Positions 43,428 through 51,850 of a stretch of DNA of 64,000 nt are shown one piece after another. The translations under genes were made by a program, and so were the position numbers. This DNA comes from Actinomadura violacea (GTDB taxonomy: Bacteria; Actinomycetota; Actinomycetes; Streptosporangiales; Streptosporangiaceae): NCBI RefSeq assembly GCF_017573465.1, contig NZ_JAGEPF010000001.1, positions 62,001 through 126,000 on the forward strand, given 5' to 3'. Below the pieces are notes generated by a model. It did not search any database, was not told the DNA's origin, and saw only the letters and a list, made by a program, of their open reading frames with translations. Each line of letters opens with the position of its first letter. Positions within the stretch are counted from its first letter, which is position 1.

Positions 43428-44354
43428 CTAGGGGAGCAGGGCGACCTTGCCGACGACGCGCCGGCCGAGGAGGTCGTCGAGGACCCGCGGCGCGGACGCG
43501 AGAGGTTCGGTGCGGGGGGCGACCGGGTCGAGGCGCCCGTCGGCGACCATGGCGAGCAGTTCGTCGAGGAGGGCGCGCTGCTCGGCCGGACGGGTCATGG
43601 ACCAGGCGCCCCAGTCGACGCCGACGACGGCGCGGTTGCGCAGCAGGACCTGGTTGAGCGGGAGGGACGGGATGTCCCCGGACGCGAAGCCGATCACGGC
43701 GTAGCGGCCGAGTTCGCGCAGGGAGCGCAGCGCCGGGTCGGCGAGGGCGCCGCCGACGGGGTCGTAGACGAGGTCGACGCCGCCGTCGGACCAGGCGCGG
43801 GCGGCGCTCTTCACGTCGGTGGCGTCGACGGCGGAGTCGGCGCCGGCGGCGAGCGCGGCGGCCCGCTTCTCCTCCGACGAGGCGACGGCCAGGACGCGGG
43901 CGCCGAGCGCGGTCGCGACCTGCACGGCGGCGAGCCCGACGCCGCCGCCCGCGCCGAGGACGAGGACGGTCTCGCCGGCGGCGAGGCCGGCGCGGTCGCG
44001 GAGCGCGAACAGGGCGGTGCAGTAGCTCTGGGTGAAGGTCGCGGCGCGCGGGAAGTCCAGCTTGTCGGGGATCGGCACGGCCGCGGCGGCGGGGACGGCG
44101 ACGTGCGAGGCGAAGCCGCCGAGCCCGCACATGGCGAGGACGCGCGTCCCGTCGGGGAGGGTGCCGGCGACCTCGCTGCCGGGGACGAACGGCAGCGGCG
44201 GCTTGATCTGGTAGCGGCCCTGGACGAACAGGGCGTCGACGTAGTTGACGCCGGCCGCCTCGACGGTGAGCAGGACCTGGCCGGGGCCGGGTTCGATCGG
44301 GGCGGTGTCCTTGACGGCGACGGAGCCGAGCTCTTCGCAGATCGCAGCGCGCAT
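43428..44354 (-). CDS. NADPH:quinone oxidoreductase-like MDR protein
   Basis: A 308-residue zinc-independent oxidoreductase. N-terminal GPGQVLLTVEAAGVNYVDAL and Rossmann motif VLVLGAGGGVGLAAVQVATA are typical of QOR enzymes, as is AAICEELG at the start. It should reduce quinones or enoyl substrates with NADPH. It is divergent from the rhomboid gene across about 107 bp. Confidence 0.93.
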   Translation of the reverse strand: MRAAICEELGSVAVKDTAPIEPGPGQVLLTVEAAGVNYVDALFVQGRYQIKPPLPFVPGSEVAGTLPDGTRVLAMCGLGGFASHVAVPAAAAVPIPDKLDFPRAATFTQSYCTALFALRDRAGLAAGETVLVLGAGGGVGLAAVQVATALGARVLAVASSEEKRAAALAAGADSAVDATDVKSAARAWSDGGVDLVYDPVGGALADPALRSLRELGRYAVIGFASGDIPSLPLNQVLLRNRAVVGVDWGAWSMTRPAEQRALLDELLAMVADGRLDPVAPRTEPLASAPRVLDDLLGRRVVGKVALLP

Positions 44355-44461
44355 CCGTCCACTATGCCGGAAACCGAATCGCGTTCACCATCGGGCACCT
44401 TCCCGGGGGCGCGCGCGTTGACCCCGGTGACGGCAGGATCGATCGGTCATACGGTGGCGAC

Positions 44462-45082
44462 ATGAGCTACACCCCCGACAGTCGACGCTCCGAGGGGCTC
44501 GTCCAGGCCGGCACGCGCGCGCTGTCGGCGGCGGTCCTCATCGGCTCGGTGACGGTCCTGATGTGGGTCCTGGAGGGCATCGACGTCCTCGACAACGGCG
44601 CGCTGGACCAGTTCGGCATCCAGCCGCACGACGTCGACGACCTTCCGGACATCTTCACCGCGCCGTTCATGCACGCGGGCTTCCCGCACCTGATGGCGAA
44701 CACGGTCCCGTTCATGATCCTCGGGTTCATCGCGGCGGCGCGCGGGATCGCGAAGTTCCTGGCCGCGAGCCTGATCATCATCGTGGTCGGCGGTCTCGGC
44801 GTGTGGTTCTTCAGCTCGGCGAACACGCTCGGGTCCAGCATCCTGATCTTCGGGTTCTTCGGGTACCTGGTCGGCCGCGGCGTCTTCGAGCGGCGGGTGC
44901 TGGACATCGTGATCGCGGTGCTGGTCGTCGCGGTCTACGGGACGATGCTGGTCGGCGTCGTCCCGAACGACCCGACGATCTCCTGGCAGGGGCACCTGTT
45001 CGGGCTGATCGGCGGCGTGCTCGGCGCGTGGTTCCTGCGCCGGGGCAAGGTCGAGGCGCCGCGCCTCACCCCTGGGGCGTGA
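44462..45082 (+). CDS. Rhomboid-family intramembrane serine protease
   Basis: A 206-residue, six-helix membrane protein. The loop HAGFPHLMANTVPF is the rhomboid HxxxxHxxxN motif, and the catalytic pair is S126 in GSSI and H178 in WQGHLFG. The usual GxSG is changed to GSSI but the serine stays in place. It would cleave membrane-bound substrates. Its final 17 nt overlap the convergent GT-C-like gene. Confidence 0.92.
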   Translation: MSYTPDSRRSEGLVQAGTRALSAAVLIGSVTVLMWVLEGIDVLDNGALDQFGIQPHDVDDLPDIFTAPFMHAGFPHLMANTVPFMILGFIAAARGIAKFLAASLIIIVVGGLGVWFFSSANTLGSSILIFGFFGYLVGRGVFERRVLDIVIAVLVVAVYGTMLVGVVPNDPTISWQGHLFGLIGGVLGAWFLRRGKVEAPRLTPGA

Positions 45083-46487
45083 GGTCGGCCGTCTCCACCT
45101 CGACCCGCGAGGGCAGGGGGCGGACGGGCTCGTCGGGACGTTCCGCGGTGCGCGCGGCGGTGAGCGCGGCGAGGCCGAACGCGACGGGGATCCACGCGAC
45201 GGCGGACAGCCGCTCCATCTCGTCCGTGATCGGGTGCATGGAGGCGACGGCCGCGCCGGTGAGCCCGGCGGCGGCGAGCGGCCAGGCGGCGTCCCAGCGG
45301 ACGCGGGCGATCAGCCCGGCGGCGGCGAACAGGAACGCCGCCGGGATCAGCGGGTTCTCGAGCATCCGCGGGCCGATGTCACCGCTCCACAGGTCGCCTG
45401 AGGCGTCCCAGAGCCGATGCCACGGGTCGGGCACGTCGGGATGCTTGAAATGCCAGGTGAAGGTGTCCTGGAGCGTCTCGTCGATGCCGGGCAGGCGCAG
45501 GGCGGAGCTGATCCACATGTCGCCCGCCAGGACGAACGCCGAGATCCCGGCGACCGCCAGGAACAAGCGCCGCGCCGCGAAGAACCGGGCGAGCAGCACC
45601 CCGCCCGCGGCGAGCGCGGCGGCCAGCGCGACGCCGTTGGCGGGCTTGATGACGCACAGCATCGCCAGCCCGCACGCCAGCAGCCCACCGGCGGCCACCA
45701 CGGCACGTCCGCGCAGCAGCAGCGCGGCGCCCGCCAGTGCGGCCATCAGGCAGAGCATCATCGGTGCCTCGGCCAGCAGGCGGCTCGCCCACAGGCCCGT
45801 CGGGAGCAGGAAGAACAGGGCCTCCGCCACCAGCGCCTGGACGGGCCGCAGCCCGATGGCGAGCGCCAGCAGGACGGCGGCGACGCCGCACGCCACCCCC
45901 AGCGCGGCCGTCCCGGCGATGAACCCGCCCGCGCCCATCGCCCGCACGAACGGGGCCGTGAGCAGCGCGTAGCCCGGACGCGAGGTGAAGATCCGCTGGA
46001 ACCGGACCGGCGCGTCGCCGGGCAGGACGGTCCGGAACCGCACGCAGTCGGCGTACGTCCCGGCCGGGCGCGGCCGGCCGCGCATGAAGGCGCCGCAGGT
46101 GATCTCCGCGGCGGCGCGGTCGGCGGCGGGCTCGGACCAGCCGGCGTACCGGAGCGCGTCGCGGGCGTACCAGAAGGTGTCCGGCGTGGCCGTGGACGCG
46201 CCGCCCGACCAGCGCACCAGCCACAGGCCGGAACCGAGCACGCCCGCGATCGCGATGAGCGCCGCCGCCCGCGCCCAGGGCCGGTCGCGCAGGCGCGGCG
46301 CGGACGCGTCCGCGTACCGCGCCCGCCGGGACGGCCACGGCGCCGGGCGCCACCGGCGGCGCCAGGTCCGCGGCAGGCGGAACGGCGGTTCGTGGGTGCC
46401 GGCGGGGTCCGGGCCGTCGCCCGGGACGGGGCCGTCACCGGGGACCGGGCGGTCGGCGTCCTCGGGCCGTGAGTAACTCTGCGTCAC
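45066..46487 (-). CDS. Polytopic membrane protein, GT-C glycosyltransferase-like
   Basis: A 473-residue protein with about ten hydrophobic helices after a 75-residue basic, proline-rich cytoplasmic start. The first extracytoplasmic loop has the acidic pattern PDTFWYARDALRYAG seen in lipid-linked-sugar GT-C enzymes (families such as GT39/GT87). It may transfer a mannose or arabinose unit to a wall glycan, but the family is not firmly fixed. It ends inside the rhomboid gene. Confidence 0.75.
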   Translation of the reverse strand: MTQSYSRPEDADRPVPGDGPVPGDGPDPAGTHEPPFRLPRTWRRRWRPAPWPSRRARYADASAPRLRDRPWARAAALIAIAGVLGSGLWLVRWSGGASTATPDTFWYARDALRYAGWSEPAADRAAAEITCGAFMRGRPRPAGTYADCVRFRTVLPGDAPVRFQRIFTSRPGYALLTAPFVRAMGAGGFIAGTAALGVACGVAAVLLALAIGLRPVQALVAEALFFLLPTGLWASRLLAEAPMMLCLMAALAGAALLLRGRAVVAAGGLLACGLAMLCVIKPANGVALAAALAAGGVLLARFFAARRLFLAVAGISAFVLAGDMWISSALRLPGIDETLQDTFTWHFKHPDVPDPWHRLWDASGDLWSGDIGPRMLENPLIPAAFLFAAAGLIARVRWDAAWPLAAAGLTGAAVASMHPITDEMERLSAVAWIPVAFGLAALTAARTAERPDEPVRPLPSRVEVETADLTPQG

Positions 46488-46578
46488 GGCGAACGCACTG
46501 CCCGCTCACCCGGGCGGCAAGCGGGTTATGCGGATCTATCGGAAATAATTGGACATCCCTATAGCCGCCCGCGCGCCC

Positions 46579-47340
46579 CTAGTTCGGCCGGACGGTCACG
46601 TCCGACACGACCGCGTCGCGGGGCGTCTCCAGCGCCGCGACCAGCACGCGCGCCACGGTGCCCGGCGCCGCGAAGTCGTCCTCGGCGTACGGGTGGCCCT
46701 CCTGCGCGCGCACCTTCCGCTGCATCTCCGTCGCCGTCCGCCCCGGGTAGACGGTCGTGACGCGCAGCGACGGCTCCTCCGCGCGCAGCGAGTCGGCGAG
46801 CGCGCGCAGCCCGAACTTGCTCGCCGCGTACGCCGACCACTCCGGATTGGCGCGCAGCCCGGCGGTCGAGTTCACGAACACCACGTGGCCCGCCGCGGTG
46901 CGCAGCGCGGGCAGCAGCAGCCGGGTCATCTCGGCGGCCGACACCAGGTTCACCGACAGGTGGTCCATCCACTCGTCCGCCTCCAGCGCGGCGACGGGCG
47001 ACAGGTGGACGACCCCGGCGGCGTGCACGACCCCGTCGAGCCGGGCGGGCAGCTCGGTCGCCGCCAGCACCGCCTCGATCCGGCGCGGCTCGGTGAGGTC
47101 CAGCGGGATCGTCGTGATGGACGCCCCCGTCCCCGCCGCGGCGGCCGGCGGCGCGCCCGGCGTGATCGCGATGGACTGGGTGGCGGCGTGCGCGGCGCCG
47201 GTGCGCAGCTTGCCGGCCAGCGCGTCCAGCCGGTCGGGGGAGCGGCCGGTGAGGATCAGGTCGTGGCCGCGCTCGCGCAGCAGCTCCGCGACCGCGGTGC
47301 CGATGCCGCCGGTCGCCCCCGTGATCAGATACGTGCCCAT
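46579..47340 (-). CDS. Short-chain dehydrogenase/reductase
   Basis: A 253-residue classical SDR: YLITGATGGIG cofactor loop, VVHAAGVVHLSPV (the NAG equivalent), catalytic Ser in VFVNSTAG and YAASKFG with Tyr and Lys. It contains an alanine/proline-rich insertion (TQSIAITPGAPPAAAAGTGA) before the third strand, unusual for the family. The ATG at 47340 begins directly at the nucleotide-binding strand. Substrate is unknown. Confidence 0.93.
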   Translation of the reverse strand: MGTYLITGATGGIGTAVAELLRERGHDLILTGRSPDRLDALAGKLRTGAAHAATQSIAITPGAPPAAAAGTGASITTIPLDLTEPRRIEAVLAATELPARLDGVVHAAGVVHLSPVAALEADEWMDHLSVNLVSAAEMTRLLLPALRTAAGHVVFVNSTAGLRANPEWSAYAASKFGLRALADSLRAEEPSLRVTTVYPGRTATEMQRKVRAQEGHPYAEDDFAAPGTVARVLVAALETPRDAVVSDVTVRPN

Positions 47341-47394
47341 GGAGCCCCATTCTGGTCGATCGCCGTACCCCCATGGACGCGCGGGGCGCATCCT

Positions 47395-47458
47395 CAGTTC
47401 GGCCGCGCGTCAGTTGGACCGCGTGTCAGTTGGGGCGCGCGTCAGTTGGGGCGCAGCA
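47395..47458. repeat. 16 bp tandem repeat across a stop codon
   Basis: Four units of a 16-mer (consensus CAGTTGGGGCGCGCGT) run from 47395 to 47458 with a few changes; the last is partial. The stop codon of the gene at 47442 lies across the junction of units 3 and 4, and units 1-3 repeat that gene's last codons and stop. It therefore looks like expansion of the stop region into the 3' flank. Confidence 0.8.
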
Positions 47459-48917
47459 CCCGGGTGACGCCGGCGATGAGCGCGGTGGCGAGCACCCACC
47501 CGGTCGCGATCAGCGCGTAGGCGACCCAGCGGGACCAGTTCTGCGGGTCGAACGCCTCCTGCTGCCCGAACGTGTCGATCGGGATCAGCAGGTCGAGGCT
47601 GTAGACGAGCGCGTGGAAGTGCGGCTGCTCGGCCGGCTGCTTGATCCCCTTCGGATGGTCGAGGGAGAACACCGTGGTCCCGACGGCGAGCAGCACCGCG
47701 AACCACGCGAACGCCAACCACGGCCGGTACCCGTAGCCGACCGTCCAGTCCAGGACGAGGTTCCACACCCGGCTGACCGGGTGGATCTTGCGGCGGCGGG
47801 CGCGCAGCTTGGCGAGCTGCACCTTGCGGGCCAGGTCGTCGTGGCCGATGCCGTGGTACCAGGCGGCGAGCTGCTCGTACGGCTGGAGGTGGAACTCGGG
47901 GTCGCGGGACACCCAGCCCAGCCGGTCCTTGAAGCCGCCGCCGCGCAGCGACTGGTACGTCGTGCCGTTCAGGAACAGCTTGTCGGGCCAGATCGACGGA
48001 TGGTCCATGATCAGGTCGATCCGGGAGAACGACAGCGACACCCGGCCCTTGATCTTCTCTGCGGGCCACAGCAGCAGCTCGTCGCAGACCATGTGGCTGG
48101 CGTGCAGCGCCATCCGCGCCGGGTCGCCGGAGTCGAGGAACCCCTTGGAGAACGACAGGATGCCGTTGAACCGGGCGCTGCGCAGCCGGACCGTCCCGAC
48201 CGCGCGGAAGCCGGCGCTGAACTCGGCGGCGTTCTCCACCACCATGTTCTGCGCGTCCAGCGCGATCCGCCCCGGGTTGGACAGCGTGGCGCCCTGCATG
48301 AACAGGCCGCCGTTCATCTTCGCGCCGACCAGCCGCACGCCGCCGGTGATGTGCGCCTCCTGCGCGAACATCCCGACGTCCACGACCAGCCCGCCGCTGA
48401 ACAGCGCCCACTTCTCCGGCGCGGTCGCGGTGATCCGCGTCCGGTTCATCCGGAAGCCGCCGAGCAGCTGCGCGCGCGGCAGCCGCACCTCGCCCTCGAT
48501 CTCCGAGCCGGACAGGCTGAGGTACCCGTCGGCCTGGAGCCCGCCGCCGTCGAAGCCCGGCAGCCGGCAGTCGGCGAACCGCAGCTGCCGGGTGCGCGCG
48601 TTGGAGAACTTCGGCTCTTCGACGAGCCGGCAGTGCTCCAGCCGCAGCTCGTGCTCGACGGTGCCGCCCGACACGTCCAGCCGCCCGGTGACGTACGCGC
48701 CGCGCAGCCGGACCGCCGCGACGGACCCGGACCGGGTCTCGCCCGCGCCGAGCAGCAGCCGGCTGATCACCTCCGCCCGGACGATCCGGTCGGGCAGCGG
48801 CCCGGCGGGACGGTCGTCGCCGAGGACGACGCGGGCGCCGGTCGGGAACGCGGCCCACAGGCGGCGTTCGGCGTCGTTGAGTCCGGGAGGCTCGCTGAGC
48901 CCGGGGGGCTGGGGCAC
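47442..48917 (-). CDS. Beta-solenoid membrane protein (pentapeptide-like), Streptomyces 'membrane-associated oxidoreductase' type
   Basis: A 491-residue protein. Residues 65-330 form a regular solenoid of short strands (VRLRGAYVTGRLDVSGGTVE, MNGGLFMQGATLSNPG). A helix (DDLARKVQLAKLRARRRK) then leads to two or three membrane helices (PWLAFAWFAVLLAVGTTVF, VAYALIATGWVLATALI). Similar proteins are annotated membrane-associated oxidoreductase, but no cofactor motif is visible here, so that label is doubtful. It shares its layout with the protein at 27406. GTG start. Confidence 0.82.
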   Translation of the reverse strand: MPQPPGLSEPPGLNDAERRLWAAFPTGARVVLGDDRPAGPLPDRIVRAEVISRLLLGAGETRSGSVAAVRLRGAYVTGRLDVSGGTVEHELRLEHCRLVEEPKFSNARTRQLRFADCRLPGFDGGGLQADGYLSLSGSEIEGEVRLPRAQLLGGFRMNRTRITATAPEKWALFSGGLVVDVGMFAQEAHITGGVRLVGAKMNGGLFMQGATLSNPGRIALDAQNMVVENAAEFSAGFRAVGTVRLRSARFNGILSFSKGFLDSGDPARMALHASHMVCDELLLWPAEKIKGRVSLSFSRIDLIMDHPSIWPDKLFLNGTTYQSLRGGGFKDRLGWVSRDPEFHLQPYEQLAAWYHGIGHDDLARKVQLAKLRARRRKIHPVSRVWNLVLDWTVGYGYRPWLAFAWFAVLLAVGTTVFSLDHPKGIKQPAEQPHFHALVYSLDLLIPIDTFGQQEAFDPQNWSRWVAYALIATGWVLATALIAGVTRVLRPN

Positions 48918-49011
48918 GGGACCTCTTTCTACGGGACGCCTCCTCCGCGATCAACACCGCGGAGGAGGGTCGCGCTGATCCTCCTGGTCAGGGCCTCGGG
49001 CCGGACGGGGA

Positions 49012-49797
49012 TCAGAAGAAGCCGCGGCGGCGGCCGGCCTCCTGGAGGAAGCCGTCCAGCTCGCGCTCCCAGTCGGTGTGCCCGACGGTCGCGTAGTCGA
49101 CGGTGAAGCGGCTGAACGCGTCGTGGCCCTCGGTGAAGACGCCGCCGCGCTTGTCCAGCTCCAGGACGACCTCCATCGACTGCGGGTACGACACGAACGT
49201 CACTTCGAGCTGCTTGATGCCATGCCCGTACTGGTGCGGCGGGTGGAACTCGATCTCCTGGTAGAACGGCAGCTCCTGGTGGACGCCCCAGATGCGGCCC
49301 TTCTCGCAGTCGGCGTTGCGGAAATGGAAGCCGAGGTTGGAGAACGCGGCGAGGAGGCGCTCCTGCGCCGGCAGCGGGTGCACGGCGATCGGGTCGAGGT
49401 CGCCCGGGTCGAGCGCGCCCGCGACCTCCAGCTCGGTGGCGATGCCGACGGTGGTGCCGTGCAGCGGGTGCCCGTACATGTGGGTGAGCGGCGCCTCCCA
49501 CGGGATCGGGAACTGGAACGGGATGCTGTGCCGCATCCCCTCCTCCAGCTTGAACCCGCCCGCGACCGGCATCTTCGAGTACTCGATGTTGGAGGTGTAC
49601 TCGCTGTCGTCGGTCTCGACCTCGACCCGGGTGCGCAGCGCGAGGTTCACCGACTTGATGTCGGAGTTGAACTGGCCGCCCACGATGACGACCTCGCCGG
49701 TGACGACCCCGCCCGGGGTGGTGTTCTCGTCGTGCAGGGTCGTCTCGATCGAGGGGCCGCCGATGCCCATCGCCTGCCGCAGCTTCTTGAAGACCAA
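49012..49797 (-). CDS. Spo0M-like sporulation-control protein
   Basis: A 261-residue arrestin-like beta-sandwich protein. VFKKLRQAMGIGGPSIETTL and PGGVVTGEVVIVGGQFNSDI at the start, and SIPFQFPIPWEAPLTH in the middle, are the Spo0M pattern. It starts at TTG 49797, with GGGAGG 7 nt upstream, because VFKKL is the normal N-terminus; the in-frame longer reading has no support. Spo0M affects sporulation onset in Bacillus; in actinobacteria its role is unclear. Confidence 0.92.
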   Translation of the reverse strand: MVFKKLRQAMGIGGPSIETTLHDENTTPGGVVTGEVVIVGGQFNSDIKSVNLALRTRVEVETDDSEYTSNIEYSKMPVAGGFKLEEGMRHSIPFQFPIPWEAPLTHMYGHPLHGTTVGIATELEVAGALDPGDLDPIAVHPLPAQERLLAAFSNLGFHFRNADCEKGRIWGVHQELPFYQEIEFHPPHQYGHGIKQLEVTFVSYPQSMEVVLELDKRGGVFTEGHDAFSRFTVDYATVGHTDWERELDGFLQEAGRRRGFF

Positions 49798-49908
49798 GGT
49801 CCGTCCTCCCGTGTACGAGCACCCCCGGTGCTCTCGTCGTCCCATAGACGTGCTTACGGGAGATTACGTTCCTTAACGGAAGGTCGCCGGGCGAATCGCC
49901 GGGCCCGC

Positions 49909-49951
49909 CAGTGCCCGTCAGTGCCCGTCAGTGCCCGTCAGTGCCCCGTCA
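49909..49951. repeat. 10 bp tandem repeat across a stop codon
   Basis: CAGTGCCCGT is repeated three times exactly (49909-49938), then once with an added C (to 49949). The stop codon of the SMR gene lies across the next junction (49949-49951), the same geometry as the 16 bp repeat at 47395. The minus-strand reading is a series of CACTGA-type stops. Confidence 0.85.
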
Positions 49952-50272
49952 GTGGCCTCCGCCGGCCAGGTTCAGGCCGATCACGCCGATGATGATGCAG
50001 GCGAGCGCGCCGATCTTCACCGCGGACACCTGGTCGCCCATGACCAGCATGCCGAGCGCGGCGGTGCCGACCGCCCCGATGCCTACCCAGACGGCATAGG
50101 CGGTGCCGACGTCCAGCGACTTCAGCGCATGGCTGAGCAGGCCGAAACTGGTCACCGCGAAGACGAGGAAGCCGATCGACGGCGGCCACTCGGAGAAGTT
50201 CTTGCCGGCCTTCAGGCACAGCGCCATCGCGACCTCGAACAGGCCCGCGAGGATGACGAGGATCCACGCCAT
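49949..50272 (-). CDS. SMR-family exporter, SugE/Gdx-like
   Basis: A 107-residue, four-helix small multidrug resistance protein. The essential glutamate sits in LAGLFEVAMALCLKAG, and the block KSLDVGTAYAVWVGIGAVGT matches the SugE/Gdx guanidinium exporters rather than EmrE. It works as an antiparallel dimer. The ATG at 50272 starts directly before helix 1. The 200 nt leader after the preceding gene was read for a guanidine riboswitch and none was convincing. Confidence 0.92.
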   Translation of the reverse strand: MAWILVILAGLFEVAMALCLKAGKNFSEWPPSIGFLVFAVTSFGLLSHALKSLDVGTAYAVWVGIGAVGTAALGMLVMGDQVSAVKIGALACIIIGVIGLNLAGGGH

Positions 50273-50391
50273 GGTGCACTCCCGGATGCGTGAGACGGCA
50301 CGGTCACGCGTCGTCTTCGCCTGCCGGGTACGGCGCACCTCGTCCGGGAAGGCCGCCAGGGGCCTTCATGCGCGTCAACGGCCCAGCGGTG

Positions 50392-50435
50392 CGGGGTGTT
50401 CCCGCCGGTGGCCGATGTCACCGGCGGGAACCCCG
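50392..50435. terminator. Terminator hairpin after the polysaccharide operon
   Basis: TTCCCGCCGGTG and CACCGGCGGGAA make a 12 bp perfect stem with 8 nt loop; CGGGG/CCCCG extends it beyond a 2 nt bulge. It lies 38 bp past the dehydrogenase stop on the minus strand and separates the six-gene operon from the SMR gene. Confidence 0.75.
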
Positions 50436-50472
50436 GAACGCGGGGGAGCGGGGGGACGCGCGGAACGCGGCC

Positions 50473-51801
50473 TCAGGACCGTCCCAGCGCGCGGTACTCC
50501 CAGCCGGCGGCGCGCCACTTCGCGGCGTCCAGCGCGTGCCGGCCGTCCACGATCCGCTTGTGCTTGACGACCTGCGCCAGCGCGTCCGGCTCGATCTCCT
50601 TGAAGTCCGACCACTCGGTCAGCAGCACGACCACGTCGGCGTCCTGCGCGACGTCCAGCGCGCTGTCGCCGTAGCGCAGCTCCGGGAACGCGCGCCGCGC
50701 GTTGTCGAGCGCCGCCGGGTCGAACACCCGGACGTGCCCGCCGAGCCCGTGCATGGTGCGCGCCACGTCCAGCGCGGGCGCGTCCCGGATGTCGTCGGAG
50801 TTCGGCTTGAACGCCGCGCCCCACGCCGCGATCCGCTTGCCGGAGATCCCGCCGAGCATCTCCCGGACGAGGTCGACGGTGCGGGCGCGCCGCCGCCGGT
50901 TGATGTCGTCGACCTCGCGCAGGAACGACACGGCCTGCCCGACGCCGAGCTCCTCGGCCCGGTGCGCGAACGCCCGGATGTCCTTCGGCAGGCAGCCGCC
51001 GCCGAAGCCGAGGCCCGGCTTCAGGAACTTGCCGCCGATCCGGTCGTCGAGGGCGAGCGAGTCGGCGAGGTGCTTGATGTCGGCGCCGACCGCCTCGCAG
51101 ACCTCCGCCATCGCGTTGATGTAGGAGATCTTGGTGGCGAGGAAGGAGTTCGCGGCGACCTTCACCAGCTCGGCGGTCGCGAGGTCGGTGCGCACCACCG
51201 GGGTGCCGAGGTCCAGGATCGGCCGGAACGCCGCCTGCAGCCGCTCCTCCGCCCACTCGGACGCGACGCCGAACACCAGCCGGTCCGGGCGCATCGTGTC
51301 GTCGACGGCGAAGCCCTCGCGCAGGAACTCGGGGTTCCACGCCAGCTCGACCTCGTCGCCCGCCGGGGCGAGCTCCTGCAGGAGGCCGGTGAGCCGCTTC
51401 GCCGTGCCGACCGGCACCGTCGACTTGCCGACGACCAGGGTGCGCCGGGTCAGCGTCGGCGCGAGCGCCCGTACCGCCGCGTCGATGTAGCTGAGGTCGG
51501 CGGCGTCCGAGCCCGGCTGCTGCGGCGTCCCCACGCACAGGAAGTGCACGTCGCCGAACTCGCCGGCCTCCGCGAAGGAGGTGGTGAACCGCAGCCGCCC
51601 GGACTCCAGCGCCTTGCTGAGCAGCTCCGGCAGGCCCGGCTCGAAGAACGGCACCTCGCCGGACGCGAGTTTGTCGATCTTGCGCTGGTCGACGTCCACG
51701 CCGAGCACCTCGAAGCCCAGCACGGCCATGCAGATCGCGTGCGTGGCGCCGAGGTACCCGGTGCCGATGACGGTGAGCCGCGGGGACTCCGTCGGGTTCA
51801 T
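50473..51801 (-). CDS. UDP-glucose/GDP-mannose 6-dehydrogenase
   Basis: A 442-residue NAD-dependent enzyme that oxidises the C6 alcohol of a nucleotide sugar to a carboxylate (UDP-glucuronate or GDP-mannuronate). It shows the NAD loop VIGTGYLGATHA, VGTPQQP, KSTVPVGT, the catalytic C270 in GFGGGCLPKD and the C-terminal domain AFKPNSDDIRDAP. The ATG follows GAAGGAG. As last gene of the beta-helix/glycosyltransferase operon it would supply the acidic sugar polymerised by the synthase. Which nucleotide sugar it uses cannot be fixed by eye. Confidence 0.95.
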   Translation of the reverse strand: MNPTESPRLTVIGTGYLGATHAICMAVLGFEVLGVDVDQRKIDKLASGEVPFFEPGLPELLSKALESGRLRFTTSFAEAGEFGDVHFLCVGTPQQPGSDAADLSYIDAAVRALAPTLTRRTLVVGKSTVPVGTAKRLTGLLQELAPAGDEVELAWNPEFLREGFAVDDTMRPDRLVFGVASEWAEERLQAAFRPILDLGTPVVRTDLATAELVKVAANSFLATKISYINAMAEVCEAVGADIKHLADSLALDDRIGGKFLKPGLGFGGGCLPKDIRAFAHRAEELGVGQAVSFLREVDDINRRRRARTVDLVREMLGGISGKRIAAWGAAFKPNSDDIRDAPALDVARTMHGLGGHVRVFDPAALDNARRAFPELRYGDSALDVAQDADVVVLLTEWSDFKEIEPDALAQVVKHKRIVDGRHALDAAKWRAAGWEYRALGRS

Positions 51802-51850
51802 TGCACTTCTCCTTCTTCACTGCTGACGGAAGAGACGACTCCCGATGGCT

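Noticed and set aside
47395..47458. CRISPR array
   Set aside because: The units are 16 bp and directly adjacent, with no unique spacers; no cas gene occurs in the window.
50273..50472. Guanidine riboswitch before the SugE/Gdx-like exporter
   Set aside because: The 200 nt leader on the minus strand lacks the conserved ykkC core and does not show paired ACGR hairpin loops. A covariance search with the guanidine-I, -II and -III models would settle it.
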